35,513 bases of DNA from an uncultured Bryobacteraceae bacterium (GTDB lineage: Bacteria > Acidobacteriota > Terriglobia > Bryobacterales > Bryobacteraceae), in NCBI GenBank assembly GCA_955652915.1, contig CATPCJ010000090.1, positions 1-35,513 of the forward strand, written 5' to 3'. Each line of letters begins with the position of its first letter. Position 1 is the stretch's first letter. This document shows, one piece after another, positions 6,804 to 14,675 of the stretch. Position numbers and translations under genes: made by a program. The notes beneath the pieces are model-generated. The model did no database searches, was not told the origin of the DNA, and worked only from the letters and a program-made list of their open reading frames with translations.

Positions 6804-8678
6804 ATGACGCGGAGAAACAAGCTCATCACCGGAATTTTAGGATTGGTTTCGTCCGCGGCTTTGATTTTTGGGTTCGCCACGGGGCCCGATCCGCGCTACA
6901 CCGGCGCGCCGGGCGACGATCCGAAGGCCTGCAGTACGTCGGGCTGCCACACGGGCACCGCGCTCAACGCTGGGGGGGGAAATGTGGTGGTGAGTTTTCC
7001 GGACGGCCTCACCTACACACCTGGCGTCCAACAGAAGTTGACGATCGTCATCACGGACTCTGTTGCCAAAGTCTGGGGATTTCAGATGACGGCCCGGCTC
7101 GACAGCGATCTTGCAAAGGCGCAAGCAGGCGATTTTACTGCCGACCCACTCACCCAAATTGTCCTCTGTGAAAATTCCAGCTTCAAGGGCAAATTAGGTT
7201 GCCCGGCCAACGCGCCGGTACAGTTCGTCGAACACAGCACTCCTTTCAAAACCAACACGATTACAGTAACCTGGACGCCTCCGGCGACGAATGTGGGTGG
7301 CGTTCATATTTACGTGGCCGCGAATGCCGCGAACGGGGACGGCAATAACACCGGCGATCATATCTATGCGGCGAACTATGCTTTAACTCCGAAGGCCGCG
7401 GGCCCTCCGAAGCCGTCCATCTCCGATATTTCTCCAACCAACGCCATCAAGGGGTCGTCCAGTCAGCAATTGACGGTTACCGGCTCAGGATTTGTTTCCG
7501 GCTCGGCCGTGAACTTCAACACCACTAAGCTGACCACGGTTTTCGTCAGCGCTACTTCGCTGACGGCTACCATACCGGCGAATCTCCTCACCGCGGTGGG
7601 CGCGGCGATGATCACTGTCACCAATCCCGACGCCAGCATTTCCGGCGCGGTAACCTTCACCATTTTGAGCGATCTGGCCATCTCCAGCGTTTCGCCGCCG
7701 ACGGTGGACGCAGGCTCGCCGGGAGTGCAGTTGACCATCGCCGGCGCCGGTTTTGTTTCCGGATCGAAAGTAAACTTCAATACCACCCCGGTTCAGACGA
7801 CATTCGGAAGCGCCACCAGCCTCACCGCCAATGTTCCGGCGAGCTTGATCGCAAATGGTGGTGTGGCCACAATCACGGTTTCGAATCCGGACGGCAGCGT
7901 CTCGAACGCCATAAGTTTCTCGATCTCCGGCAAGCCGGTGATTACTGCCGTGGTGAATGGGGCCAGTTTCCAGCAGGGAATTGAATCCGGTTCATGGTCC
8001 AGTATTTTCGGGACAAATCTGTCAACGACAACCCGGATCTGGAACACGGATACGGAAATCATCAAAGGCGTACTGCCGCTGAGTTTGGATAACGTGAGCG
8101 TGATGGTGAACAATAAGCCCGCGGCTATTTATTTCATCAGTCCGGGTCAGATCAATTTCCAAGCTCCCGACGACACCGTGACGGGCGCGGTGAACGTGAC
8201 TGTCACCAACTCCGGCGGCACCAGCAACAGCATGGTCGCGCAGCTTCAGCGAGATGCTCCGGGCTTCTTCATGTTCGATCCGCAAGGGCGCCGTTATGTG
8301 GCTGCGCTGGTCGCGAATGCCGATGGCAGCGCGACGTTCCTTGGACCGCCCGGCCTGTTTGGTTCCGGTGGAGCGGTGTCGCGGCCGGCCAAGCCAGGCG
8401 AAATTTTGGAATTGTACGGCACCGGCTTTGGTCCCACGAATCCTCCCGTCAAGTCGGGATTTGTCGTTGCCAGCGCAGCCCCGGCAGTCGACAAGGTTTT
8501 AATTAAGATCGGCGGTCTGGATGCGGTAGTGCAGTTCGCGGGCATCACGGGCGCGGGTCTCTATCAAATCAATGCGGTGGTGCCGCTCGCTTTGACGACG
8601 GGCGATCAGCCGATCGTCGCCACGGTGAATGGTTTGACGACACCCGACGGCGCATTCGTGACAATCTCAACTAAGTAG
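6804..8678 (+). CDS. Secreted choice-of-anchor V / TIG / Solibacter C-terminal domain protein
   Basis: 624 residues; SD AAGGGG at 6787-6792 before ATG 6804. A signal peptide spans residues 1-~27 (LITGILGLVSSAALIFGFA). The N-terminal domain (~30-198) matches the choice-of-anchor V type: TGAPGDD..., a haem-like CSTSGCH (C-x4-C-H), YTPGVQQKLTI, WGFQMTAR, TVTWTPP and ANGDGNNTGDHIY. Two IPT/TIG Ig-like repeats follow (~202-287 and ~289-374), each with an LTVTGSGFVSGS-type core. Residues ~377-624 form the Solibacter-type C-terminal domain: VVNGASF, FGTNL, ISPGQINFQAP, PGEILELYGTGFG and GAGLYQINAVVP. It is probably extracellular or surface-attached. The stop codon TAG is itself the first bases of an intergenic palindromic repeat. 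Close relative of the next gene. Confidence 0.85.
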   Translation: MTRRNKLITGILGLVSSAALIFGFATGPDPRYTGAPGDDPKACSTSGCHTGTALNAGGGNVVVSFPDGLTYTPGVQQKLTIVITDSVAKVWGFQMTARLDSDLAKAQAGDFTADPLTQIVLCENSSFKGKLGCPANAPVQFVEHSTPFKTNTITVTWTPPATNVGGVHIYVAANAANGDGNNTGDHIYAANYALTPKAAGPPKPSISDISPTNAIKGSSSQQLTVTGSGFVSGSAVNFNTTKLTTVFVSATSLTATIPANLLTAVGAAMITVTNPDASISGAVTFTILSDLAISSVSPPTVDAGSPGVQLTIAGAGFVSGSKVNFNTTPVQTTFGSATSLTANVPASLIANGGVATITVSNPDGSVSNAISFSISGKPVITAVVNGASFQQGIESGSWSSIFGTNLSTTTRIWNTDTEIIKGVLPLSLDNVSVMVNNKPAAIYFISPGQINFQAPDDTVTGAVNVTVTNSGGTSNSMVAQLQRDAPGFFMFDPQGRRYVAALVANADGSATFLGPPGLFGSGGAVSRPAKPGEILELYGTGFGPTNPPVKSGFVVASAAPAVDKVLIKIGGLDAVVQFAGITGAGLYQINAVVPLALTTGDQPIVATVNGLTTPDGAFVTISTK

Positions 8679-8752
8679 GACAGGCCTCCTGGCCGGTCTC
8701 TTGTGGTGCTAGACACATGTCCGCAGCCTGACAGGCCGGGAGGCCTGTCCTA
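8676..8752. repeat. Palindromic multi-hairpin intergenic repeat between paralogues
   Basis: A 19-base inverted repeat with one mismatch (8676-8694 against 8734-8752, opening TAGGACAGGCCTCC) closes the element. Inside, each half can fold separately: ACAGGCC-tcct-GGCC on the left and ACAGGCC-ggga-GGCCTGT on the right. The left arm supplies the stop codon of the upstream gene. There is no T-run, so it is not a classical intrinsic terminator, but it could slow RNA decay or stop polymerase. The layout resembles the elements at 5683 and 14501 with different sequence. Confidence 0.7.
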
Positions 8753-8810
8753 CCTAAGTAAGCAGATTACCTTGTAACAATTGCCCGCGGGTAACAGTCT
8801 CATCGTCAAG

Positions 8811-10190
8811 ATGAGCCGCCTTACGCTGGTCCTATTGCTGGTGATGTTTCCCTTCAGCCTCGCCGCGGAACGCGCGATGCCTGGCCTTCACTCGGCCGGT
8901 GTGCCGGTGGATGGCGGGCAGAGTTGCAGTCTCTGCCACAACAATCTTGGCCCCGCGAACAGCGATCTGACCGGATCCCTCACTGTCACCGTTGGCGATT
9001 ACACTCCCGGACTCCAGCAACTGATTCACGTAAGGGTGCAGCATCCGCGCGCATCGCGATTTGGCTTTCAGATGACCATTCGCGCGATTACCGACGAAAC
9101 GCTCGAGGCCGGGACGATGTCGCCGGTTTTGACCAGCGATCCTGTTCAGGTGCGCTGCGACGATGGATCGCGTTTTGGATCGGCTGCGCCCTGCAATGGA
9201 GCGCGTGAATTTGCCGAACATATGAATGCCCCGGGCAGCGATGCCGGCGGAGGGTTCGATTTTGCAGTTGCCTGGACGCCCCCCGCGAACGAGCTGGGGG
9301 ACATCCGTGTCTACGTTGCCGCGGTGGCGGCCGATGGAGATGGAACGGCCGCCGGCGATCGCGTTTACATAGTCGTAAAATCAATCTCCGCGGTAGGTGG
9401 CTGCACTCTGCCCAAGCGTCCCACTCTGCAAACAGTGACGAACGGTGCATCCTTCCAGCAGCAGCTTTCTTCGAACGCCATGATCACTATTTTTGGACTT
9501 GGGTTCCAGGTGCCGGGCCGGACCCGAGGCGTGGGTCTGGGCGATATTTCCAACAATGCTTTTCCAACGACGCTGGCATGCCTATCCGTATTGGCAACCG
9601 GCGCGGGAATTCCATCGCCAGGAATTCTACTGCCGCTGGCATACGTTCAGATGGATCAGATCAACGCGCAAGCCCCGATTCCTCCGGGTACAGGCCCCCT
9701 GAATCTTACGGTCCTGGTGAATGCCGGCAAACCGAATGAGCTGCGCAGCGATGTCGCCACCGTCAACCTGCAGACGTTCGCGCCGGCGTTTTTCGTTTTC
9801 CCGAACTCGAAGAGCATTGCCGCGCAAGTGGGCGGTTCCAGCCAGATCGTCGCGAACCCGGCCGTCGTTTCCAGCGGCAGGCCAGCCCAACCCGGAGAGG
9901 TGATTACGCTTTACGGCACGGGTTTTGGCGACACCAATCCAGCGGTTGCAACTGGTCAACTAGCGGCCGGCGCGGCGGCCCTCACCAACCCGATTACCGT
10001 GACCATCGGCGGCACAACTTTGCCGTCACAAGACGTCCTCTATGCGGGCCTCTCGCCCGGGTCGATCAACGGACTTTACCAGTTCAACGTCCGTGTTCCG
10101 GTGTCGGCTCCGGACGGAGATGTTCCCGTGGGCATCGCCATCGGCGGTTTCCAGACGCAGAGCGGAACCACGATTCCGGTGAAGCGCTGA
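8811..10190 (+). CDS. Secreted choice-of-anchor V protein with CXXCH motif and Solibacter C-terminal domain
   Basis: 459 residues from ATG 8811; an in-frame TTG at 8781 is possible, but the ATG gives a clean signal peptide (LTLVLLLVMFPFSLAAE). The N-terminal domain (~20-200) has CSLCH, a true c-type haem attachment motif (CXXCH), then YTPGLQQLIHVRV, RFGFQMTIRA, VAWTPP and AADGDGTAAGDRVYI. The Solibacter-type C-terminal domain follows (~205-459): TVTNGASFQQ, IFGLGFQ, VQMDQINAQAP, PGEVITLYGTGFG and INGLYQFNVRVP. It lacks the two TIG repeats of the preceding paralogue. If the haem is attached in the periplasm the protein could be an extracellular haem protein, but cytochrome maturation genes are not in view, so this is inference. 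Confidence 0.82.
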   Translation: MSRLTLVLLLVMFPFSLAAERAMPGLHSAGVPVDGGQSCSLCHNNLGPANSDLTGSLTVTVGDYTPGLQQLIHVRVQHPRASRFGFQMTIRAITDETLEAGTMSPVLTSDPVQVRCDDGSRFGSAAPCNGAREFAEHMNAPGSDAGGGFDFAVAWTPPANELGDIRVYVAAVAADGDGTAAGDRVYIVVKSISAVGGCTLPKRPTLQTVTNGASFQQQLSSNAMITIFGLGFQVPGRTRGVGLGDISNNAFPTTLACLSVLATGAGIPSPGILLPLAYVQMDQINAQAPIPPGTGPLNLTVLVNAGKPNELRSDVATVNLQTFAPAFFVFPNSKSIAAQVGGSSQIVANPAVVSSGRPAQPGEVITLYGTGFGDTNPAVATGQLAAGAAALTNPITVTIGGTTLPSQDVLYAGLSPGSINGLYQFNVRVPVSAPDGDVPVGIAIGGFQTQSGTTIPVKR

Positions 10191-10292
10191 TCGCACGCTG
10201 GTCTACAGTACAATCGTAGAAAGCCCTAAAGCCTGGCGTGCTGAAAAAATCGGCCCGTGCCAAACTCCTGCGTTGGCTTTGTGGAGGATTGA

Positions 10293-12401
10293 GTGAAATC
10301 GGTCTTGATTTTCGGAGTCGTGTGTTGCTGTCTCCAAGCTAGTCCTCTAAGCGCGGCGGTATTTGGTACAGACATTCCAGGTGATGCAGTTATCCAATGC
10401 AGCCCAGCCGGCGACATCGTTCCCACTGTTTGCCCCAAGCCGATTGGAACGGTTTCTTCTCCAGCGTTGACGTCCGGTACGCTCAAACCCAACGCGTCCA
10501 CACTCGCATTGAATTTCGGCACGCAACCGATTTTGTTGACGTTCAGCGGCGCGGCCAATCCATACGTTGGTATTTTGGGATTGAGTCCAGCCTATCATCC
10601 TGCCAACACCACAGACGGAAACATTCCCGCCACAGGCCAAATCCTCACGCTGAGTCTTAAAAATACCAGCAGTGTTACGCTCACTGGAATCGATTTCTAT
10701 CTGCAGAGTAAAGCGTCCGTGCTGCCCAACGGGCAAGTGGACGGGATGACGTTCGGCATCAAGCGCACCGCGTTCAACGTTTATAGTTTGCTGACTCCGC
10801 TGCCGACTGGACCTGGTACGCTCAACCCCGCCGACACGAGCCAAAGTACCGCAACCTTCGGGGACTTGCTGCGCTTCACCAATGTCAATCTGGCGCCCAA
10901 CGCTGTCGGGACGTACACTTTCTGGGTTACCGATTACAAAGGAACAATCGGCACTTACGATGGAAGCGCTCCTCCCACACCGAGCACCAGTTTCACTTTG
11001 CAGGTTGTGCCCACTCCGCAACTTCCCACGATGTCGCTGAGCCAGGGCACGTTGAATTTCGGGATCAACGGTTCTTTGGCGACCAGTCCGCAGACCGTAG
11101 TGCTGGCGTTCACCGGAGGCGCCGGTGTTTCCTGGAGCGCTTCGGCGTGTCCCTCGAACATTACCGTTTCTCCCAGCTCGGGTACGGGGAATACGAACAT
11201 TCAAGTCGGCGCATCGCTGGGGGCAGGTTGCACCATTACATTTACGGCTCCGGGGGCGGGCAATTCTACCGTTCAACTGCAAGTAACTCCCGCGGCCGTG
11301 TCCAATGCCCCGCCGTTCGGCTTTTTCGATACACCCATGAACAACACCACGGGAATTGCCGGCGCGATTCCTGTTACCGGCTGGGCGTTGGACAACGTGG
11401 AAGTCGTGAACGTCGGCATCTGGCGCGAACCGGTGGGCAGCGAATCTGGCAATCTCATTTTCATCGGCAACGCGACCTTTGTTGCGGGTGCGCGTCCCGA
11501 TGTGCAAATGATGTTCCCCATCGCACCATTGAATTACCGCGCGGGCTGGGGCTATGCGATGCTCACCAATTTCCTGCCTAACAGCAGCGGTTCTGGAACC
11601 GGCAACGGCACTTACAAGCTACACGCAATTGTAACTAACAAAGCCGGCGCCACCTTAGACCTTGGAGCGCACACAATCGTGGTGGACAATGCCCACGCTT
11701 CGAAGCCGTTCGGGACCATAGACACGCCCGCACAGGGTGGCACGGCGTCCGGCGCCGCATACCTCAACTTCGCCTGGGCGCTAACTCAGCAACCCAACAT
11801 TATTCCGTTAAATGGCTCTACGATCACCGTAATTATTGATGGGCAACCTCAGGGGCAGCCGACTTACAATCAGTTCCGTTCCGACATTGCGGCCTTGTTC
11901 CCCGGCTACATGAATTCCGGGGGCGCGGTGGGATACTACCGTATCGATACCACCAAACTCACCAATGGCCTCCATTCGATTTCCTGGAATGTGTTCGACA
12001 ACGTAGGCCGCGGCGACGGTATCGGCAGCCGCTATTTTAACGTCTCAAATTCGACCGGAGGTGTCACGGCCCTGGAGGAGCCTGCGGGCTCCAGCCGGGT
12101 GGATACGGCGGCGACGCAGAACCTGCCGGCCGCCCCGCTTACCAGCGACGGCAACGGGAATCTCGTGGTCGACATGCAGGAGATGGGGCGCATCGAAATC
12201 CCAGTGGACGCGAGCGAGGGTTACATGCTGGTCAACGGCGAACGCCGGCCCTTGCCGATTGGATCGAGCATGAAAGATGGCGTGTTTTACTGGCAGCCCG
12301 GCCCTGGGTTCCTAGGCGAGTACGAGCTGGTATTCGAGCGGCCGGATTCGAGCTCCGTGCGCGTGAAGGCCACTATCCGCCCGAAGCGATTCGAGCCATA
12401 G
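10293..12401 (+). CDS. Large secreted Ig-like protein of Solibacter type
   Basis: 702 residues starting at GTG 10293, preceded by GGAGGA (10283-10288). The signal peptide is VLIFGVVCCCLQASPLSAA. Residues ~30-235 form an unrecognised beta-rich domain containing FYLQSKASVLPNGQ and TFWVTDYKG. Residues ~245-335 resemble a BACON/Ig-like module (LNFGINGSLATSPQTV, VSWSAS, ITVSPSSGTGNTN). Residues ~345-590 carry two related segments, FGFFDTPMNN...ITGWALDNVEVVNVGIWREP-like and FGTIDTPAQGG...FNFAWALTQ-like, that I associate with Solibacter secreted proteins. A C-terminal Ig-like tail (GFLGEYELVFERPD) ends the protein. No catalytic residues stand out; a surface adhesin or matrix role is possible. It converges on the next minus-strand gene with only 6 bases between stop codons. 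Confidence 0.8.
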   Translation: MKSVLIFGVVCCCLQASPLSAAVFGTDIPGDAVIQCSPAGDIVPTVCPKPIGTVSSPALTSGTLKPNASTLALNFGTQPILLTFSGAANPYVGILGLSPAYHPANTTDGNIPATGQILTLSLKNTSSVTLTGIDFYLQSKASVLPNGQVDGMTFGIKRTAFNVYSLLTPLPTGPGTLNPADTSQSTATFGDLLRFTNVNLAPNAVGTYTFWVTDYKGTIGTYDGSAPPTPSTSFTLQVVPTPQLPTMSLSQGTLNFGINGSLATSPQTVVLAFTGGAGVSWSASACPSNITVSPSSGTGNTNIQVGASLGAGCTITFTAPGAGNSTVQLQVTPAAVSNAPPFGFFDTPMNNTTGIAGAIPVTGWALDNVEVVNVGIWREPVGSESGNLIFIGNATFVAGARPDVQMMFPIAPLNYRAGWGYAMLTNFLPNSSGSGTGNGTYKLHAIVTNKAGATLDLGAHTIVVDNAHASKPFGTIDTPAQGGTASGAAYLNFAWALTQQPNIIPLNGSTITVIIDGQPQGQPTYNQFRSDIAALFPGYMNSGGAVGYYRIDTTKLTNGLHSISWNVFDNVGRGDGIGSRYFNVSNSTGGVTALEEPAGSSRVDTAATQNLPAAPLTSDGNGNLVVDMQEMGRIEIPVDASEGYMLVNGERRPLPIGSSMKDGVFYWQPGPGFLGEYELVFERPDSSSVRVKATIRPKRFEP

Positions 12402-12407
12402 GCGGCA

Positions 12408-14447
12408 TCACAGGTTCAGCTTTTTTATGATGACGCCGAATCGAGGGTCGTCTTTGTAGGGCTTGAACACCGGATCGACTTTCAGAAAAATGATCTCCCA
12501 GGCACGCTGGTAGTAACATTGATCCAGATTTTTGAACATCAGATCGCGATCGCCTGTCCCCGCATAAACCCCGGCCACTTCGCACGGCGACACGTATCGC
12601 CTTTCAGCCATAGCCGTTAGTTTTTGCAAAGCGGTGGCCACTTTCGGCTTGTCGCCCGCTAAAGCATAGGCATGCCCCTGCGTGCTGATCGCTCCCGCAT
12701 CATCGGGGAATAGCGGGCCCTTCAAGTATTCCGCCAACGCCTCCCGCACTTTTCCTTGTTGCTCGTAACAGAGACCCAGACCATAGTGCACTGGCAGGGA
12801 GTTCGGATCCATCTGCAGCGCTGTGCGATAAACTTCAATGGCTTGGTCGTATTTCCCCGCCAGATAAAGTGGCCGGGCGGGAGCGGTCGCGAAATTAATT
12901 GAAATCGGATCCAATTCCTGAGCGCGCTTCATTTCCTGATACGATTCGTAGAGCCGTTCCCGGACCATCAGATAAACCGCGTACATCGAATGCGCGGTTC
13001 CATATTTCGGATTCAGTTCGATGGCTCGTTTGTATTCCTTTTCCGTTGCTATCCAATCCCAGTCAAAATGCAATTTGATGAAGGCCAGGGCCGCATGCGC
13101 TTCCGCCAGATTTTCGTCCTTTGTCACTGCCTTAAGAGCCGCTAATTCCGCTTGCGGAAATGCTTCCTTTGGGGGAATCGAACTGCTCCGAAACGAATAC
13201 GCATCCGCGAGCCCCGTATAAGCAAGCGCATAGCCGGGGTCTAATTGAATGGCCTGGTTGAAGTAATCGATCGCGGTCTTCAGGCCTTCCTGCGTTCGCT
13301 TGTTCCAGAAGAATCGACCCTTTTGATAGAGCTTTTCCGCCTCCGGATTGTTGGTGGAGCGGCGTTTCAAAAGCTTCTGGTCGCCGGGTGTCAGGTCCAC
13401 GCGCAGCCTGGCCGTGACGTCGCGCCCGATATCCTCCTGGATGGCGGAAAACTCCGGCGACAGGCCATTGTAGGTCTGTCCCCACAGATGGTTTCTATTT
13501 CGCGCATCCACCAGTTCCGCGCGAACAATCAGGCTGTCCTTTCTCTCGGTCACCGAACCCATGAGTATCGCGGTGACATCCAGTTCTTTTCCAACGGCCA
13601 ATGGATCGAGATCGGATTTGTTGCGGTAGCGCATTACCGCGCCGCGCGAGATCACCCGCAGGTGTGGCAATTTCCCGAGAGTGTTAATGAGATTCTCGGT
13701 CATCGCTTCGCTGCGGTAATCGATTTCCGGATTGCCGCTGGCGTTCGACATGGGCATTACCGCGAGCGAATCGAAGACATCGCGGTGAATCCACCAGCGG
13801 TAGAATGCGAACCCTCCGGCGGCCAGGATGGCGAGCGTCACTGTTGCGGCGATTGCGGCGCGCCTTACGCCCTGCTTGCGTTTCGCGATCAGCTTACCGG
13901 GTGTGCGCGGATTTCCAACGTCGCCAGTGTGCAGATTGAAGATGTGTACCGGCACCGCGTGCTTGACATCGTGTGTTCCTAGATCGGTCAGGTACTTTCC
14001 CCAATCGCTGAGTTGCACCAGCGTATCGGCGAGAGACTTCGACACCAGAATGTGCCCTGCGTCGCCTAAATCCATAACGCGCTGCGCGATGTTGATGCCG
14101 CCGCCGGCGACGTTCGCATTCGTATTGATATCGGCGACGCGATAAACCGGGCCGCTGTGCACACCCATGCGCAGCTTAATATCGGGGTGCTGCTTCAGCG
14201 CCTGCGTGAGTTCCAGCGCGCACTGCACCGGCGATCGCGGATCGTCGAAAAACACCAGCGCCATGCCATCGCCGGTGGGAAGACTGATGAGGCGCTTCGC
14301 GCTGTACGCTTTCTGAAACTCAGGTGTAGCTCGCACCAGAGATTGCAATTCTTCGACCGTGCGGGACTGGACATCGGTGGGCATATGCGAGTAGCTCACC
14401 AGGTCCATGAAGAGCACGTGTGCAATTTCTAAGGACGAGGGATTCAA
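12408..14447 (-). CDS. Class III cyclase-homology / TolB-like / TPR signalling protein
   Basis: 679 residues. The only in-frame start upstream of the conserved region is TTG at 14447, directly after a stop. Residues ~5-175 are an adenylate/guanylate cyclase homology domain: Asp15 in FMDLVSYS and Asp60 in TGDGMALVF (metal-binding positions), RMGVHSGPVY, and Asn119/Arg123 in NIAQRVMD (transition-state positions). The Lys that normally precedes the GDG loop and reads the purine is replaced (ISLPTGDG), so activity or substrate is uncertain. A membrane helix lies at ~198-220. Then comes a TolB/FlgO-like domain (~225-350: DSLAVMPMSNASG, VTAILMGSVTERKDSL, LWGQTYNG), then TPR repeats to the end (EKLYQKGRFFWNKRT, AIDYFNQAIQLDPGYALAY, AIELNPKYGTAHSMYA). 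An inside sensor/outside scaffold arrangement is inferred. Confidence 0.88.
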   Translation of the reverse strand: MNPSSLEIAHVLFMDLVSYSHMPTDVQSRTVEELQSLVRATPEFQKAYSAKRLISLPTGDGMALVFFDDPRSPVQCALELTQALKQHPDIKLRMGVHSGPVYRVADINTNANVAGGGINIAQRVMDLGDAGHILVSKSLADTLVQLSDWGKYLTDLGTHDVKHAVPVHIFNLHTGDVGNPRTPGKLIAKRKQGVRRAAIAATVTLAILAAGGFAFYRWWIHRDVFDSLAVMPMSNASGNPEIDYRSEAMTENLINTLGKLPHLRVISRGAVMRYRNKSDLDPLAVGKELDVTAILMGSVTERKDSLIVRAELVDARNRNHLWGQTYNGLSPEFSAIQEDIGRDVTARLRVDLTPGDQKLLKRRSTNNPEAEKLYQKGRFFWNKRTQEGLKTAIDYFNQAIQLDPGYALAYTGLADAYSFRSSSIPPKEAFPQAELAALKAVTKDENLAEAHAALAFIKLHFDWDWIATEKEYKRAIELNPKYGTAHSMYAVYLMVRERLYESYQEMKRAQELDPISINFATAPARPLYLAGKYDQAIEVYRTALQMDPNSLPVHYGLGLCYEQQGKVREALAEYLKGPLFPDDAGAISTQGHAYALAGDKPKVATALQKLTAMAERRYVSPCEVAGVYAGTGDRDLMFKNLDQCYYQRAWEIIFLKVDPVFKPYKDDPRFGVIIKKLNL

Positions 14448-14500
14448 CTAAGCATTGTGGCACAGCCGTTCCAGCTTATGTCTGGCGTTTGGACATTCCT

Positions 14501-14622
14501 ATGTGGGGCAGGATGGCATCCTGCCGCGGATTGGTAATCCGCCTCGTGTTGGATCCGGGATTACTTACGGGCCGATTGGCAATCGGCGGCAGGTTACCAA
14601 CTGTTACCAACCTGCCCCACAT
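14501..14622. repeat. Four-hairpin intergenic element with 12-bp closing inverted repeat
   Basis: Ends ATGTGGGGCAGG (14501-14512) and CCTGCCCCACAT (14611-14622) are perfect inverted repeats. Inside lie GGCAGGAT-ggc-ATCCTGCC (14507-14525), GCGGATT-ggt-AATCCGC (14526-14542), GCCGATT-ggc-AATCGGC (14571-14587) and GGCAGGTT...AACCTGCC (14588-14616). The outer hairpins compete with the closing stem. It occupies the gap between the divergent cyclase/TPR and aminopeptidase genes. No ORF is supported inside it. Probably a non-autonomous repeat; transcripts across it would be cloverleaf-like. Confidence 0.75.
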
Positions 14623-14675
14623 GCTTTCCAGCCTCTGTGGTTTTCCCTTTCAGGAACGTGAGAACCTGAAAGTAT

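Noticed and set aside
10191..10292. Possible riboswitch (cyclic-di-GMP type) before the large secreted protein
   Set aside because: AAAGCC-like strings occur, but the paired helices and the tetraloop-receptor layout of that class could not be built.
10347..11507. Antisense frame of 386 codons opposite the large secreted protein
   Set aside because: Arg/Gly-rich text without domains; explained by high-GC codon bias of the plus-strand gene.
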